From Ochotona curzoniae (taxonomy: Eukaryota > Chordata > Mammalia > Lagomorpha > Ochotonidae): a stretch of DNA of 64,000 nucleotides. The notes under the pieces are model-generated. The model was not told the DNA's origin and ran no database searches. It was given only the letters and a program-made list of their open reading frames with translations. Positions 36,700 through 47,845 of this stretch are shown here, in pieces (within the stretch, counting starts at the first letter, position 1; the number at the start of each line of letters is the position of its first letter). The stretch covers positions 5,471,001-5,535,000 of the forward strand of contig NW_024466307.1 of the NCBI RefSeq assembly GCF_017591425.1. Direction: 5' to 3'. A program made the translations under genes and the position numbers.

Positions 36700-36995
36700 T
36701 TTAAAAGGAAGAATTTATTCAAAAGGCAGAGTCACAGAGAGAGGAGGTGAGAGGGAAGCTTTCCACCTGTTGCTTCACTCAGATGTCTGCAATACTCAGA
36801 CCTGAGCTAGGCTGATGCTGGGAGCTTTCTCCAGGTCTACGAGTGTGGCAGAGGCCCCAGCATGCAGGCCTGCCTGTGCTGCTTCTCCCAGGCTATCAGC
36901 AGGAAATAGAATCAAAAGTGAGCACTTTAACACCTGCGTGGGATGCTGGCCGAGAAGGAGGAGGCTTTGCTGGCTATGCCACAGTGCCAGTCATC
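36700..36995 (-). repeat. Old CSINE (rabbit CSINE2-like)
   Basis: Antisense order: 'aggaagaatttattcaaaag', 'ggcagagtcacagagagag', 'gctgatgctgggagctttct', 'cccaggctatcagcaggaa', 'cacctgcgtgggatgctgg', 'ggaggctttgctggctatgc', 'cacagtgccag'. The oldest-looking subfamily here, shared in form with rabbit. Confidence 0.83.
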
Positions 36996-37139
36996 CCTTC
37001 CTGTTTTCTTAATAAGAGATTCTAATGCTAGAGATAGCAATATGCTCATATGGAATTGTACCTTCCATAATTCCCTTCAAAGGCAGGTATCAAATAATAA
37101 GAATGATGCAAGCACAAATCGAGGGATGAATTTTCCAGA

Positions 37140-37455
37140 GAAGCTATCTAGCTGGGAGGGGTATCCCTCTGCCGTTATTTCTGCCTCCTTCTTGCTGTGC
37201 AGCATGTGGATATGATAGCTGGAGCTGAAGCAGCCATTTTGAGACCACAAGACAAGCTGAAGCTATAAATAATATTCTACACTTGTAGAGCAGAAAAATC
37301 AAAGCCTGGCTGCTTGGTGAAAACTTCCATGGGGACCATGGAAATTCCGGAAAATGTGCCTCTTTTCCCAGCATGAAAAATAAAGGCATATATTCATCAT
37401 ACAGAAGCCATTGGTAGTTGGGTTTTGTAAGATATGTAGCTTTGTCTAGTGGTGA
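37140..37455 (+). repeat. MLT1-type (MaLR) solo LTR
   Basis: 'atggatatgatagctggagc' is seen as GTGGATATGATAGCTGGAGC, then 'tgaagcagccattttgagac', 'gagcagaaaaatcaaagcc', 'catgaaaaataaag' and 'cagaagccattggtagttgg' followed by 'gttttgtaagatatgtagc'. The order matches the MLT1 LTR 3' half (agcagccatcttgg; aaaataaac; aagccactgttatttgggg). It contains no coding sequence. Confidence 0.68.
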
Positions 37456-38310
37456 CAGATTCTTTTATATAGAGAAAAAAAGACAAATTCTGATAATTTT
37501 GTGATTATTATTTTGTGCACAGTATAAATGATCTGAATTCTAAATCACAAATGTTGAAGAGTTTCTGTTTTCCTTTTCTTTCAGATTTTCAGGTTGTCCC
37601 CTGGCAACTGGCAATTTTAATTACAGCAAGAAAAACAAAACCAAATAAATTCTGACAGCTTGAAAACTTACACAACTAGATTGGTTAAGTTGAAAAGTCC
37701 TCTAAGAGTTGTATGCTAGTTCTATTTTATTTGAATTAGCAAGAACCATCAGCAATACAGACATTTGGAAAAAGAAGCGCTTATCAGACAACTGACAGCT
37801 TTGTGGATGGCTTGAAAGGTGGGAGTAAGAAATATTTTTTAAAAAATACTAAAGAAAAACAGGGAAGTTTTGCAAACACCGACACCCAGTGATTAAGCAT
37901 TATGTCAATAGCTTCTGACAGGAGGCATGCAATGAGAATTGGGACATTTCCACATGCAGACAATGTTCAGCTGACAGATAAACACACATAAACAAATTCC
38001 CTTTCTGTTTTGATGAAGTTGTCCCCGGTCCTTGCACAGTCAGCAAGATGATGGTTTAATGGTATCTGTTGATTTTGCTGAGATCGTCTGTCTAGCAGAT
38101 GGTGGGTCTGTGATAGGTTATGGCAAGAGTTGAGTCAGTGTAAGGTGGTAGAGTGGGACAGACAGGTGCACAGTCACTCAGGCAGTCACTGATACAGCTA
38201 CAGATAAGCCCTTGGAGCCAACTGGAGCTTGAAAATATATTGCATAAAATTTTACTTTGGCTGTGACTTGGTAGCTTTTTGTTATTTTTCACATGTTTAG
38301 AAATGAAAGG
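37456..38310. other. Unique DNA
   Basis: An acceptor-like CCTTTTCTTTCAG ends at about 37584, with no downstream donor or open frame to make it an exon. Nothing else recognised. Confidence 0.45.
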
Positions 38311-38315
38311 CCAAT

Positions 38316-38600
38316 GAGCCTGGCACAGTGGCCCTATGGCTTAAGTCCTTGCCTTGCATTAGCCGGGATCCCAGCCGGTTCCTTGCTTGTGGACTGAGAA
38401 AGTAGTAGAGGATGGCCCAAAACCTTGGGACCCTGCACCCTTATTGGAGACCTAGAAGAAGTTCCTTGTTTCTGGCTTCAAATAAACTCAGCTCAGGCCA
38501 TTGTGGCCACTTGGAGAGTGACCAGCAGGCAGAAGATCTTTCTGTATCTTCTCTCTGTATATCTGCCTTTCCAATAAAAATAAATCTTAAAAAGAAAAGA
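38316..38600 (+). repeat. Lagomorph SINE with target-site duplication
   Basis: GCCTGGCACAGTGGCCCTAT head, 'gggatcccagccggttcct', 'ggcccaaaaccttgggaccc', 'ccattgtggccacttggag', AATAAAAATAAATCTTA end. Flanked by AGAAATGAAAGG (38299-38310) and AGAAACGAAAGG (38598-38609), a 12-base duplication with one mismatch. An internal segment between the head and the 'cttgcttgtgg' block is missing. Confidence 0.94.
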
Positions 38601-38610
38601 AACGAAAGGT

Positions 38611-39892
38611 TGAAATGAAGTGACAAGTACAATGATGTTCCAGATATGTGCAAGTCCTCACATTTTAACTCTTATTTCCCACTAAAAATCTCAGCAGAGG
38701 AAATTTCTAAGAATGGAGTGTGATCAGCTAACATCAGCAATAATAGCTTTTGCCAAGATAAATCCTAAACTTTCCAAACTAGGCAGATCTACCAGATTCC
38801 CTGGAAAGTATATGTAACTCATGTATATTTTACTTAATTTACTTCCAACTCCGCCGAAAATAAAGTGGATTTTCATAATGGATTCATTGAAATGGAATCT
38901 GAACCCAGGCCTCCCTGTCATTGCTGTTGAAAATCAAATGCTTCCCAAGTGTTGCAATCATGCAATGCAGAGTGATAATAGCAGCCACTCTGGGCAGTGT
39001 TCACCTCTTGGGAACAGTGAAACTGTCCTCTAGAAAATGTCTTCACTTCATGCTCCTCAGCTATGGTGTACTTTGCTGTGCAACAACTCTTTTTGATTCT
39101 ATACTTAAATATTCCCTTCTGATAGTGGTCTCAGTACAATTAATGATATCTCCCTTTACTATAAAGGTGAAAATGATACAAAATCTGTATATTCGTATTT
39201 CTCATATTCCTTGACATCCAAGGATGTCTGGGTTGCATTGTCATCCAAATTTAGTTTTAAATAACACCTGCTATGTGAATACACATCTATATTTTGAGGG
39301 AGAGAGAGAATGTGTGAGAGTGAGAGCACAAAGGCTAGCATTAGCTACAGTCCCGCTTTCTGTGGTTGTGGGCATTTGCTATTTTCAGATCAAAATTTAC
39401 CAGGGAGTTTCAAGTGTTCACATTGCACTGTGAGGATTTAATATCCAGAACCTGTCTGTGAAAAAGATCCTGTATGGACACTCCCAGGAATGTCACAATT
39501 GTGTAAGTTAATGGGGAGACAGTGTATCCTAAAAGTTGGATCACAACCTGCAGGGCAAGCAGAGCTGCTGCACGGAATGCAAGCTGTGCCGTCACGCAGT
39601 GCCCTGTGCTTAGGATTTGGTGGCAGGCACAGCTGTCATTGTCCTGAAGGCTCCGTCTCTGAACATACTTTTCATTTTGCACTGAGACTTGTAATTAGGT
39701 AGCAAGTCCTGGTAATGGTTTAGACTGAAAACTGTGACCTGCTAAGAACCTGCTTCCTTGTTGATGAATTGAAGGTCATCATCGTGATACTTCCTTGATG
39801 GTTTTTAGGGGTATATCTTGACTATCATTTACGTTTTTACTGAATCATCCGGATCACAGCCATCTTTGGATGTTTGTAAGAAAGTTTACTTT
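38611..39892. other. Unique DNA
   Basis: No recognised repeat or gene. Confidence 0.5.
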
Positions 39893-40180
39893 GGGCCTGG
39901 CCCGGTGGCCTAGCGGCTCAAGGCCTCACCTTGAACATGGCAGGATCCCATATGGGTGCTGGTTCTAATCCCAGCAGCCCCGCTTCCCATCCAGCTCCCT
40001 GTTTGTGGCCTGGGAAAGCAGTGGAGAGTGGCCCAAAGCCTTGGGACCCTGCACCTGTGTGGGAGACCCAGAAGAGCTCCTGGCTCCTGGTTTCGGATCA
40101 GCCCAGCACTGCCTGTTGCGGTCAGTTGGGGAATGAATCATTGAAGGGAAGGTCTTCCTCTTTGTCTCTCCTCCTCTCTT
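39893..40180 (+). repeat. Young SINE, 3'-truncated
   Basis: GGGCCTGGCCCGGTGGCCTA head with A box region and an intact GGTTCTAATCC (39961-39971). It ends abruptly after CTCCTCCTCTCTTGC without the usual TATATCTG and A-rich tail. The 117-codon frame here is SINE-borne. Confidence 0.93.
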
Positions 40181-40227
40181 GCAATTTTACAGAGAAAGGA
40201 GGGACAGGGAGAGAGAGAGAGATTTTT
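40181..40227 (-). repeat. Inverted SINE tail fragment at a junction
   Basis: 'ttttacagagaaaggaggga' and (GA)n resemble the antisense 3' end of the same SINE family. It abuts the truncated + strand SINE on the left and an antisense L1 on the right, so it looks like a recombination or nested-insertion scar. Confidence 0.4.
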
Positions 40228-41835
40228 TCACTTCCCTGCCAACACTCTTGCTCATTGTTTTCTATGCTGGCCATTCAAACATAAGTGGTGATAGCTCCTT
40301 GTGAATTTCAGCTGCATTTCCTTGTCAATTAACGATGCTGAGCACCCTTTTGCATTTCTCTTGGTCATTTTCATGTCCATTCTATGACTTGTATTATTGT
40401 TGCTACTGTAAGAATTCTTTACAGATTTAGCATATTAATCCTGATCCAGGGTATGTGCTTTGCAATTTTTTTCTTCCTTTAATAAGTTGCCTATTCAGTT
40501 GATTGCTTCCTTTATCGGGCAGAAGCATTTTAATTTGATGTTACACTGGTTGGTTCTTGTTTTGTTTATGGTAACCTACCAAAAATCTTCCAAGATTAAC
40601 ATCATAAACTCTTTTCTTTTGGAGTGTCAGATGTTATATTTCAGTCTTGGACCAATTTTGAAATGATTTGTTGTGTAAGGTGTAAATTTAGACTTTAACT
40701 TTGATCTTTCGCACATTGATACAATTTTCCCACCACCACTTCAGGATTCTACCATCTCCCGAATTTGAATTCTTGACACCCTTCTCAAAGATCAGTTGAC
40801 TGCATATGCGTGAATTTATTCCTGGCCTCGCTAGTCTGTCCCACTGATTGATAAGTCTTCCTAATGCAGTGCCATATTATTTTAATTACTGTTTTCAAAT
40901 CAGGAAGTGTGAAGTTTCCAACTTTATTCTTTCTCAAGATTATATATTTGGAATTCGCTGTGATTCCATATGATTTGAATTGTAAAACTGATTTTTCTGT
41001 TTTATAAAATTTTACTTTGAATTCTAAAGAAATTGCAATGCATCTTAGGTAATTTTAATAATGTGTACTTACACATTCAATCTAAAAGTATTGGTTGCCT
41101 AATCATGTTTGAATCTTCTCAACTGTTTTGTAGTTTTCAGACAGCGCAAGTCTTTTAATTATTCGGCTAAGTTTACTCTTGTATGTCTTATTCTTTTTGA
41201 TATTATAGAAGACAATATTTTAATTTTTCTTAGTGTCTTGCATAATCTTAATTGGCTTTTTGGATACATCATTGTTAATGTACAGAATTAGAACTGATTT
41301 TTGTCATTTCTGTGTACTATAGCTTTGCAGAATTAGTCTAATAAATCTATTTTTTTGTAAAATTTTTAAGGTTTTCTACTTTACAGATCATGTTACCTAC
41401 AGACACAATTTTATGTGTTCTTCCATGATTCAGATATCTTTTATTTTTGTTTTCTGGCTAAGATTTCCATATCTATGTCAAATAGAAGTAGCAAGAGTGT
41501 AAATTCTTGCCTCTATAGAATTTTAGAGGAAGCAATGCTAGTTACTCACCAAATATGGTGTTAGCTGTGAGCTTTACATCTATGGCCTTTGCTGAAGCAA
41601 TGCCATCCTAATTTTGTTGAATAATTTTTATCTTGAAAAGGTACCAGAGTTTGTCAAATGCTTTTTGTGCAACTTAGATGATCATGTGATTTTTATTCAC
41701 AAACTACTACTATAGTTTATTATCACATCGATTTTTCTTTCATATATAAAGAACAGATTTCATAAATTTCCTGCACACAATTCTATGAATGTAATGATAC
41801 TTTCAATCACTGCCTTCCGCCCTTTTGTTTTATTT
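40228..41835 (-). repeat. Old L1 ORF2 (C-terminal half into RT)
   Basis: Antisense L1, continuous: 'cacttccctgccaacactc', 'gttgcctattcagttgattg' and 'cgggcagaagcattttaatt', 'cctggcctcgctagtctgtc', 'gcagtgccatattattttaa', 'gtgttagctgtgagctttac', 'gtttgtcaaatgctttttgt', 'gatgatcatgtgatttttat'. Well recognised but with many changes and no intact frame. Confidence 0.88.
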
Positions 41836-42075
41836 AGCTTTTTAGTGACAACATACTTTAATTTACTTTACAACCACAGGCTTAAAGCTCCTCTAAGTAA
41901 AGAGTTCTACAAGTAAAAAACAAAACAAAAAACCCACAAACTCACTATTCCTCAGGAATGTAGACAAGGGTTGTAAGCAAAAATCAAATCACAAGATGTC
42001 AGTTTTGTTCATAAACACTTTCATATATTGAAATCCCCTTGTACTTCAAAGACAAACACATTTAGCCATGGTGTC
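41836..42075. other. Segment interrupting the L1
   Basis: Separates two parts of the antisense RT region. 'gcttaaagctcctctaagta' and a CAAAACAAAAAACCC A-rich run suggest an inserted element, but I cannot name it. Confidence 0.3.
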
Positions 42076-42260
42076 TACTTCTTTCTAAGAGCTGTAGAAT
42101 TCCTTCCGCTAACACTTTGTTGAGGATTATTGCATTTATATTCCCCAAGAATAATTGGCTGTTAGTTTTCTTTCCTTATAGTATCTTTTATTTTGGAATC
42201 AGAATATTGCTAGGCTCAGGAATTTAAAAGTGTGCACTGGTTTTATTTGACCTGCTTTGA
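42076..42260 (-). repeat. L1 ORF2 RT fragment (continuation)
   Basis: 'ccgctaacactttgttgag', 'gattattgcatttatattcc' and 'aatcagaatattgctaggct' continue the antisense ORF2 series after the interruption. Confidence 0.75.
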
Positions 42261-42439
42261 GTAGTGTCATTTCTTTCATGTACGACAGTCCTACAGAAGG
42301 TCACAGGAAATGCACAGCATGAAAAAATGTGAAGGACAAACATTTGGGATGCAAAAATCCATCTTATCTTTCAGTTCTCTTTCTCCACAAACTTCTTAAA
42401 GCACCTTGGTATTTTCTCTAAATCCATATTCTTTGAGTT
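42261..42439. other. Unassigned L1-adjacent sequence
   Basis: Possibly degenerate L1; nothing diagnostic. Confidence 0.25.
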
Positions 42440-42930
42440 ACCATGATACATAAATTTCGTGATTGTTTTCCAAAGCTAATACTTTTACTTCTTGCCATTT
42501 CCCACTTTGTGACAACTGATATTTCAATTTACATCTTTCTACATTATATATTTGCTAACATTTTAACATTTATTAGTTGCTGAAATACTTTGAATTTTAT
42601 ACGAAGATTAACAATGATTGTGCACCACCATAACCAAATTATTTATTTACTTCTTGTCCGTATTTTGTCTTGAATAACAAGATTTATATTCTGATATTCA
42701 TTGGTGTTGCTGTTTAGCATCGTGTTGTTTCCACTCAAAGAATTTCTCTTTCAGCTTTTCCTGAAAGGAAAGTCTAGTAATGGCACATTTCCTCAGCTTC
42801 TACTTATTGAGAAAAAAAAAATCTTCAGCTTTCCTTCATTTTTTTGAGCGATAGGTTTTACACCTTCTCATTCTTATTGTACCTTTGGCTGGGTAATTTT
42901 AAATACTCTACCTTAAAATTTATTTATTCT
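42440..42930 (-). repeat. L1 5'-proximal region (old)
   Basis: 'caactgatatttcaatttac', 'tagcatcgtgttgtttccac'-type spacing, 'ctgaaaggaaagtctagtaa', 'cctcagcttctacttattg' and 'ctttccttcatttttttgag' resemble the antisense 5'-part of old L1s ('gtaaggcaggtctagtggtgatgaa...ctcagcttttg...ctccttcattt'). The ORF1 and endonuclease parts are missing between this and the RT block. Confidence 0.55.
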
Positions 42931-43009
42931 TTCTTCCTCTCATCAAGTCAGCTTTTGAATATGTAGCGAATTTTTGCATTTCATTTATTGAATTTTCACC
43001 TTCTTTTTT

Positions 43010-43339
43010 TTTTTTTTAAAGATTTATTTTTATTATTTTTTCATTGGAAAGGCGGATATACAGAGAGGAGAGACAGAGAGGAAGATCTTCCATCCGATGA
43101 TTCACTCCCCAAGTGAGCGCAACGGGCCGATACTATGCCGATCCGAAGCCAGGAGCCTCTTCCGGGTCTCCCACGCGGGTGCAGGGTCCCAAAGCTTTGG
43201 GCCGTCCTCGACTGCTTTCCCAGGCCACAAGCAGGGAGCTGGAAGGGAAGTGGGGCTGCCGGGATTAGAACCGGCGCCCATATGGGATCCTGGGCGTGCA
43301 AGGCGAGGACTTAACCACTTGCGCCACCGCGCCGGGCCC
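43010..43339 (-). repeat. Young full-length SINE with target-site duplication
   Basis: Least diverged SINE in the window, with many intact CpGs (GGGCCGTCCTCGACTGCTTT, GAACCGGCGCCCATATGGGA, CACTTGCGCCACCGCGCCGG). The B-box complement GGATTAGAACC is at 43262-43272, and a poly(T) (tail) lies at 43004-43017. Flanked by CACCTTCTTTTTT at 42997-43009 and 43340-43352. Inserted into the old L1/SINE stack. Confidence 0.98.
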
Positions 43340-43359
43340 CACCTTCTTTTTTCTTATTG

Positions 43360-43662
43360 AAAAAAATCAAACTACAAAGAGAAGGAGAGACAGAAAGATC
43401 TTCAATCTGCTGGTTCACTCCCCAGATGGTTACAATGGTCAGAGCTAAGCCCATTTAAAGCCAGAAGCCAGGAGCCAGGAGCACCCTCTAGGTCTTGGGT
43501 GTGGGTACCGAGTCAAGGCTTTGGACCATTGCACTGCTTTCTCAGGCTGTAAGCAGGGAGCCACATGGGATGTGTAGCAGCTGGGACACGAACTGATACC
43601 CATACAAGATATCAACGCTTGAAGGTGGAGGATTAGCCTGTTTATCCACAGCCCTGGCCCAT
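43360..43662 (-). repeat. Older SINE beside the young one
   Basis: 'gagaaggagagacagaaag', 'gttcactccccagatggtta', 'gtaagcagggagccacatgg', 'cacgaactgatacccataca' and 'cacagccctggccc'. Same orientation as the young copy and diverged, so it was here first. Confidence 0.92.
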
Positions 43663-44370
43663 ATTTTGAACCAGGTAAGCCATTAACCTGAATTTCTGAC
43701 ATGCTAGATGCTAGTAATTTCTGCTATGTATAGTCCATATTTCCCTGCTTCTTGGCACTGTGCGTGGCTGTCTGTAACCGACAGAGGTCTCTTTCTGTCT
43801 CCACAGATTGGTTTCAAACACCTTTGCCCATCAGCCCAGCTAGAGGTTTGGGGCCTTCGCAAACCTTTCCTGTGGACATGTCTTCAACATGCGTATTCCC
43901 GATTGAAAGATGCTCTTCGTCTGTTCCAGAAGTCTGATCTCTTGCTGCTTCCGTTGTCCTTCTGTTGTACTGCAGGGTCCTGGAGCCTATTCTTGTGGCT
44001 CTTCTCAGTGAGGTAGGAGAGTATCCAGGGCCTCAGCAGCACTCCCAGACAGGTGAGGCATGGAACCTGTCCCCCAGGAAGCAGCCTGTCCCTCAAAATT
44101 CAACGTAGATTCCGTATTTCGTTCTTCTCTTTTCCTCGCGGGAGACAATGATTGGCTTATTCGTTTTTCTGATCATGTTCCGATGCGTGGAAAGGGAGGC
44201 CTCCACCTCTTCGGTTATACAGAGCAGGTACTCTCACTGACAAATTTCAGCGGTCAGTTTGCAGAATACGCGAGCCACGTTGAAACGCTGAACAGGCTCC
44301 TGCCGGCTACCTCTGCCTACGCCATGCCGCATGAATTGTGTCGCTCACAGTTACACTGCAAAGGGTGTTA
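43663..44370. other. CpG-dense block beside the L1 stack
   Basis: 18 CpGs between 44104 and 44343 at roughly balanced base composition, against a CpG-poor background. 43740-44060 is also GC-richer. Position at the 5' end of the antisense L1 series suggests an L1 5' UTR (internal promoter), but I do not recognise its sequence. A 103-codon + strand frame (44060-44371) and a 102-codon frame (43708-44016) are open without known homology. Alternatives: an LTR promoter or an unmethylated regulatory element. Confidence 0.35.
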
Positions 44371-44871
44371 GGTTCAGAATTTTTTGTTGTGCACCTCTTG
44401 ATCCCATACAAAACCAGGGGTCTATCGTTAAAGCAGAGTATTTTAGGGAGTAAGCAGCAGCCATGAGTCATTGCTGGAAAAGCCACCACACAATGTTTAA
44501 CCATGCCCAACTGCAGTTTCTTTGTACTCTAAACGCAGTAAAAAAAAAGTGTCTCATGCAGTTGCTATGCCAGACTTCGTGAAGGCCTAGCATCAGAAAT
44601 ATCAACTACTACTTATTGAAACTCTTATACACATGTTAGTTGATTGAAAGCACCTCAATGTTGTTGTCAATATGGAACATTTGTTTATGTTCAAAATTTT
44701 GAAAAGATGATTGTAACACATGTGCAATATTTGCTTAATTTTTAAATACAGTAACATCTTTCTTATAAGTTACTTTCATATGTTATGCCATATTTAAATG
44801 CAATTGGTTTTCTTTCAAAAGGGTTGAAATTGTACTTATTTAAAATATTATTTGGTGAGGTGGGGAGGGAA
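44371..44871. other. Unique AT-rich DNA
   Basis: Nothing recognised. Confidence 0.5.
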
Positions 44872-45190
44872 TAGCACTGTGGCTCAACAGGCTAGCCCTC
44901 TGCGCTGACATCTCATAATGAGCTCCGGATATGGTTCATATCCAGGCTGTCCAACACATGATCCAGTTCCCTGCTTATGGGGTGAGAAGGCAGCATAAGG
45001 TGGCTCAAGTGCTTGGGCCGCGCACCTGCCTGAGAGGCCTGGAAGAAGCTCCTAGTTTATGATGATTTCAGCTCTAGCCATTGTGGCTATTCGGGTAATG
45101 AGCTAGTGAATGGAAGATCCCTTTCTGTCTCTCCTTCTCTCTGTAAATCAGTCTTTCAAATGAAAAAAGTTAAATAAATCTCTAAAAAAT
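44872..45190 (+). repeat. Older CSINE with target-site duplication
   Basis: 'agcactgtggctcaacaggc' head, 'gatccagttccctgcttatg', 'aagtgcttgggccgcgcacc', 'gccattgtggctattcgg' and an A-rich end. AATATTATTTGG at 44844-44855 and ATATTATTTTGG at 45191-45202 flank it. Confidence 0.92.
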
Positions 45191-45202
45191 ATATTATTTT
45201 GG

Positions 45203-45535
45203 AAAGAGATCCTAAGCATTGGTCAAGTTACTAAAGTGAGCTCTTTATGAAAAGTTTTCATATGCTTATTTATATTATTGAACTTGAGTTCTTTTATGTT
45301 TGATTTGTTGTTTTACTTTTTAGCATTAGCTTATGGATGTAACAAATATTATTGTTGAAATTTTTGATGCTGTAAAGATAAAATGATATCATTACATGTG
45401 CATATATTCATATACTCTTTGTGTGAGATTATCTTACCTGTTGTGAATGTTTTTGCTAGTTCTTATTTGTCTTATGAGACATATAGCAATAAAATATGTT
45501 TATATGGCAAAATACCTTGTTGTAATCTTTCAAAC
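45203..45535. other. Unique AT-rich DNA
   Basis: Nothing recognised. Confidence 0.5.
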
Positions 45536-45787
45536 AGATTTATTTGAAAGACACATATACAGTGAAAAAGAGAGTCTTTGATTTATGTGTTAACTCCCCA
45601 AATCTTCACACGGCCATGAGACCCAGTCTGGGTCTCCCAGATGGGTGGCAGGAAGTCAAGTGCTTGGGCCATCGTCTGCTGCCTCCAAGCTGCATGGAAA
45701 GCGGAAGCAGCATTCGATGCCAAGGCCTCCAAACCGACTGCAGATATCCCTCTTGGCAGCTAAAACCATTGCACACAACACCTGCCC
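45536..45787 (-). repeat. Old CSINE
   Basis: 'agatttatttgaaagacaca', 'gtgttaactccccaaatctt', 'gtctgggtctcccagatggg', 'aagtgcttgggccatcgtct', 'accattgcacacaacacctg'. Strongly diverged; two frames (102 and 73 codons) are SINE-borne. Confidence 0.8.
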
Positions 45788-46509
45788 TTTGGTCTCATTT
45801 TATGCAATTACTGTATTGCTTTTCTTTACAAATCTCCCCAACCAGAAATTAGTTGCAGTGTATTAACACTGCTTACTCAAGAAGGTGTGTAGCGGACAGT
45901 GTACAACTTGGGCAACCATTCTTGACATTCTCAACTTGTCAAACACTTATCTACACATTTTAAAAATTTTAATTCTTTAAACCATTTGAAATATGTTTCA
46001 TTAACAATCATGAGGTAAATACAAAACAGGACTTAACTCCAAGTTTTAAGTCAATAATGTAACTCTCACTTCTCAGCCTGTTAGTGATAATCGAGTGCAA
46101 TAATGTAACTCCTCCAACTCTATTTCCTTCGGAATACATGAACATTCTTTAACACATTTTGGGACTGTGTTGGAGCTGTTTCATGCAAATCTTGTATCAT
46201 TATCACATCTTTAACATAGTGTTAATTTTATAGTATTGTTTAATATCTTTTGTGCAAGTATTCCTCCAGCATTGGATATATCTCTACGTATACTTATGAC
46301 ATTTTTTTGGGCAACCCTCAAAAAGTATTCTTCCAGAAAAGTTTCAATGCGTTCAGCAGTATGGAACTTTTGACAGTTGCAGGAAAAACTTCTGTTGCAA
46401 GACAAATAATGACTCCCAGATTTTTTAGTATATTTGGCACCTAAGTATTTTACTTATATTTTACCCAAACACATGGTCACTGATACTCTTCAGCTTTCTT
46501 AGACATAAT
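45788..46509. other. Unique AT-rich DNA
   Basis: Nothing firmly recognised. ATGCAAAT occurs at 46183-46190. Confidence 0.45.
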
Positions 46510-46735
46510 GTATGGTGAAAAGAGCTCAGGAGTGAGTCAGAAATCTTCCACCTGTAACCAGTTTCAATTCTTTCTAGGTGGTTAAACCTTGGCTGCTTAT
46601 TGTCTTAGAATTTTTTTGACTTGGTAGGTGCAGCTTGAGTGTAATTTCTTTTTTTTTCCTATCACACAGGGCTGCTGTGAGGAATGGCAAAAATAGAATC
46701 TCTTTAAAAAGGACAGAGGTATATAAGACAACAAA
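46510..46735 (+). repeat. MIR SINE
   Basis: 'ggtgaaaagagctcaggagt', 'gaaatcttccacctgtaacc', 'ggtggttaaaccttggctgc', then 'cacagggctgctgtgagga' in the order of MIR (gagcatgggctctggagtcag ... ccttgggc ... cacagggttgttgtgagga). Confidence 0.6.
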
Positions 46736-47689
46736 TTAGCATTTCATTAAAGTTGCTTTCCTGGAGCCGGTGATACACTTACTATCGTCTCTCTCTGTAT
46801 CAGATTCTCTCCCACAGAATTTGATATAAGACAGATATGTCTTGGATATTTTCCAAGAAGATTTAGTTTTACTGGGGAAGCCAGAAAGATCTCATTATAA
46901 GTTAGTCCCATGACATGGACTCTGAGAACCGTATCAGACACTAGTTACAATTTATGCACCCTCCAGTATATGAATAGGGTAATTGGAGAAAAATTAATGT
47001 CCTCATCTGATAGGATCCCCAGTTGATACTGAGGTGGGAGGGATGAAAGCTGAGAAGAAGCAACACTAAGAAAACAAGAGTAGTGCTTCTAACAAATTTA
47101 AGAAAAAAAACTTTTAAAATCAAGGTTAAGATTCCAAATGTACATACATGTCAAATTTATACATGTTGGAATCCAGAATAGCAAGGAGATGGAACACAAG
47201 GTGGATTATAGTAGTGATGCATTCAGTGGCATTTAATGTAGAGCTGTGTTCCGTTTCACAGCAAAACACACTCACACCTAGGTGACACTGTACAGCACAT
47301 TATGTCTTCTGAAATTATATGTACAAATCGTGATGGATATGTTTCTAAACTAAAATTGCCATGTGAGTGTACAACCAGCACAGTTGTTGTAGAGAGAATT
47401 ACTGTAAGCTGTAACAGGGGGATACATTTCCCTTCAAAATGATGCCCAATATGGTAAATATGTTTCCAGAAACATAGTGTCTTCTTTCAGTAGACTCCAG
47501 ACACAATCTTCTACTGCTCTTTAGAAAACAAGGTGTGTCTAGTAATTATGAGGAGGGAGTGTTGAAGAAACTAGTAATTCCTGGGCTCCTACCTGGCATC
47601 ATGCATGTGAGCTGTGTGTTAATACATCATTAAATGCCTCCCCTCATAGTTGCTTTGAAGCTGGTCTGCAAGCTTATCAGCATTAGCTT
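46736..47689. other. Mostly unique DNA
   Basis: 47240-47420 has weak similarity to the opposite strand of the transposon at 47846-48360 ('cacacctaggtgacactgta' then 'cagcac'). Not firm enough for a separate call. Confidence 0.4.
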
Positions 47690-47845
47690 CATAAGGAAGA
47701 GGGAGTGAGCCATAGCAGTTGGACTCACAAGTCTGCAAAACTGGATTCGAAACCATTTTTGGTTGAAATGCACAGCAAAATATTTCACACCCTTTACATT
47801 TAAGCTTCATTTTCGTCCTTCATTCAAAATAGGGATATTGCTGCT
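47690..47845 (+). repeat. MIR SINE
   Basis: 'gagtgagccatagcagttgg', 'actcacaagtctgcaaaact', 'ggattcgaaacc', 'cacaccctttacatttaagc' and 'ttcattcaaaatagggat' align in order with MIR (tggactctggagtcag, ggttcgaatcc, caagttacttaacc, tctgtaaaatgggg). Confidence 0.68.

Noticed and set aside
37572..37584. Pyrimidine-rich splice-acceptor-like tract
   Set aside because: No open frame or donor downstream, and such tracts are frequent by chance in AT-rich DNA.
39931..40284. 117-codon open frame on the + strand
   Set aside because: Translation of the SINE; the same peptide type (SNPSSPASHPAPCLWPG) recurs wherever this SINE occurs.
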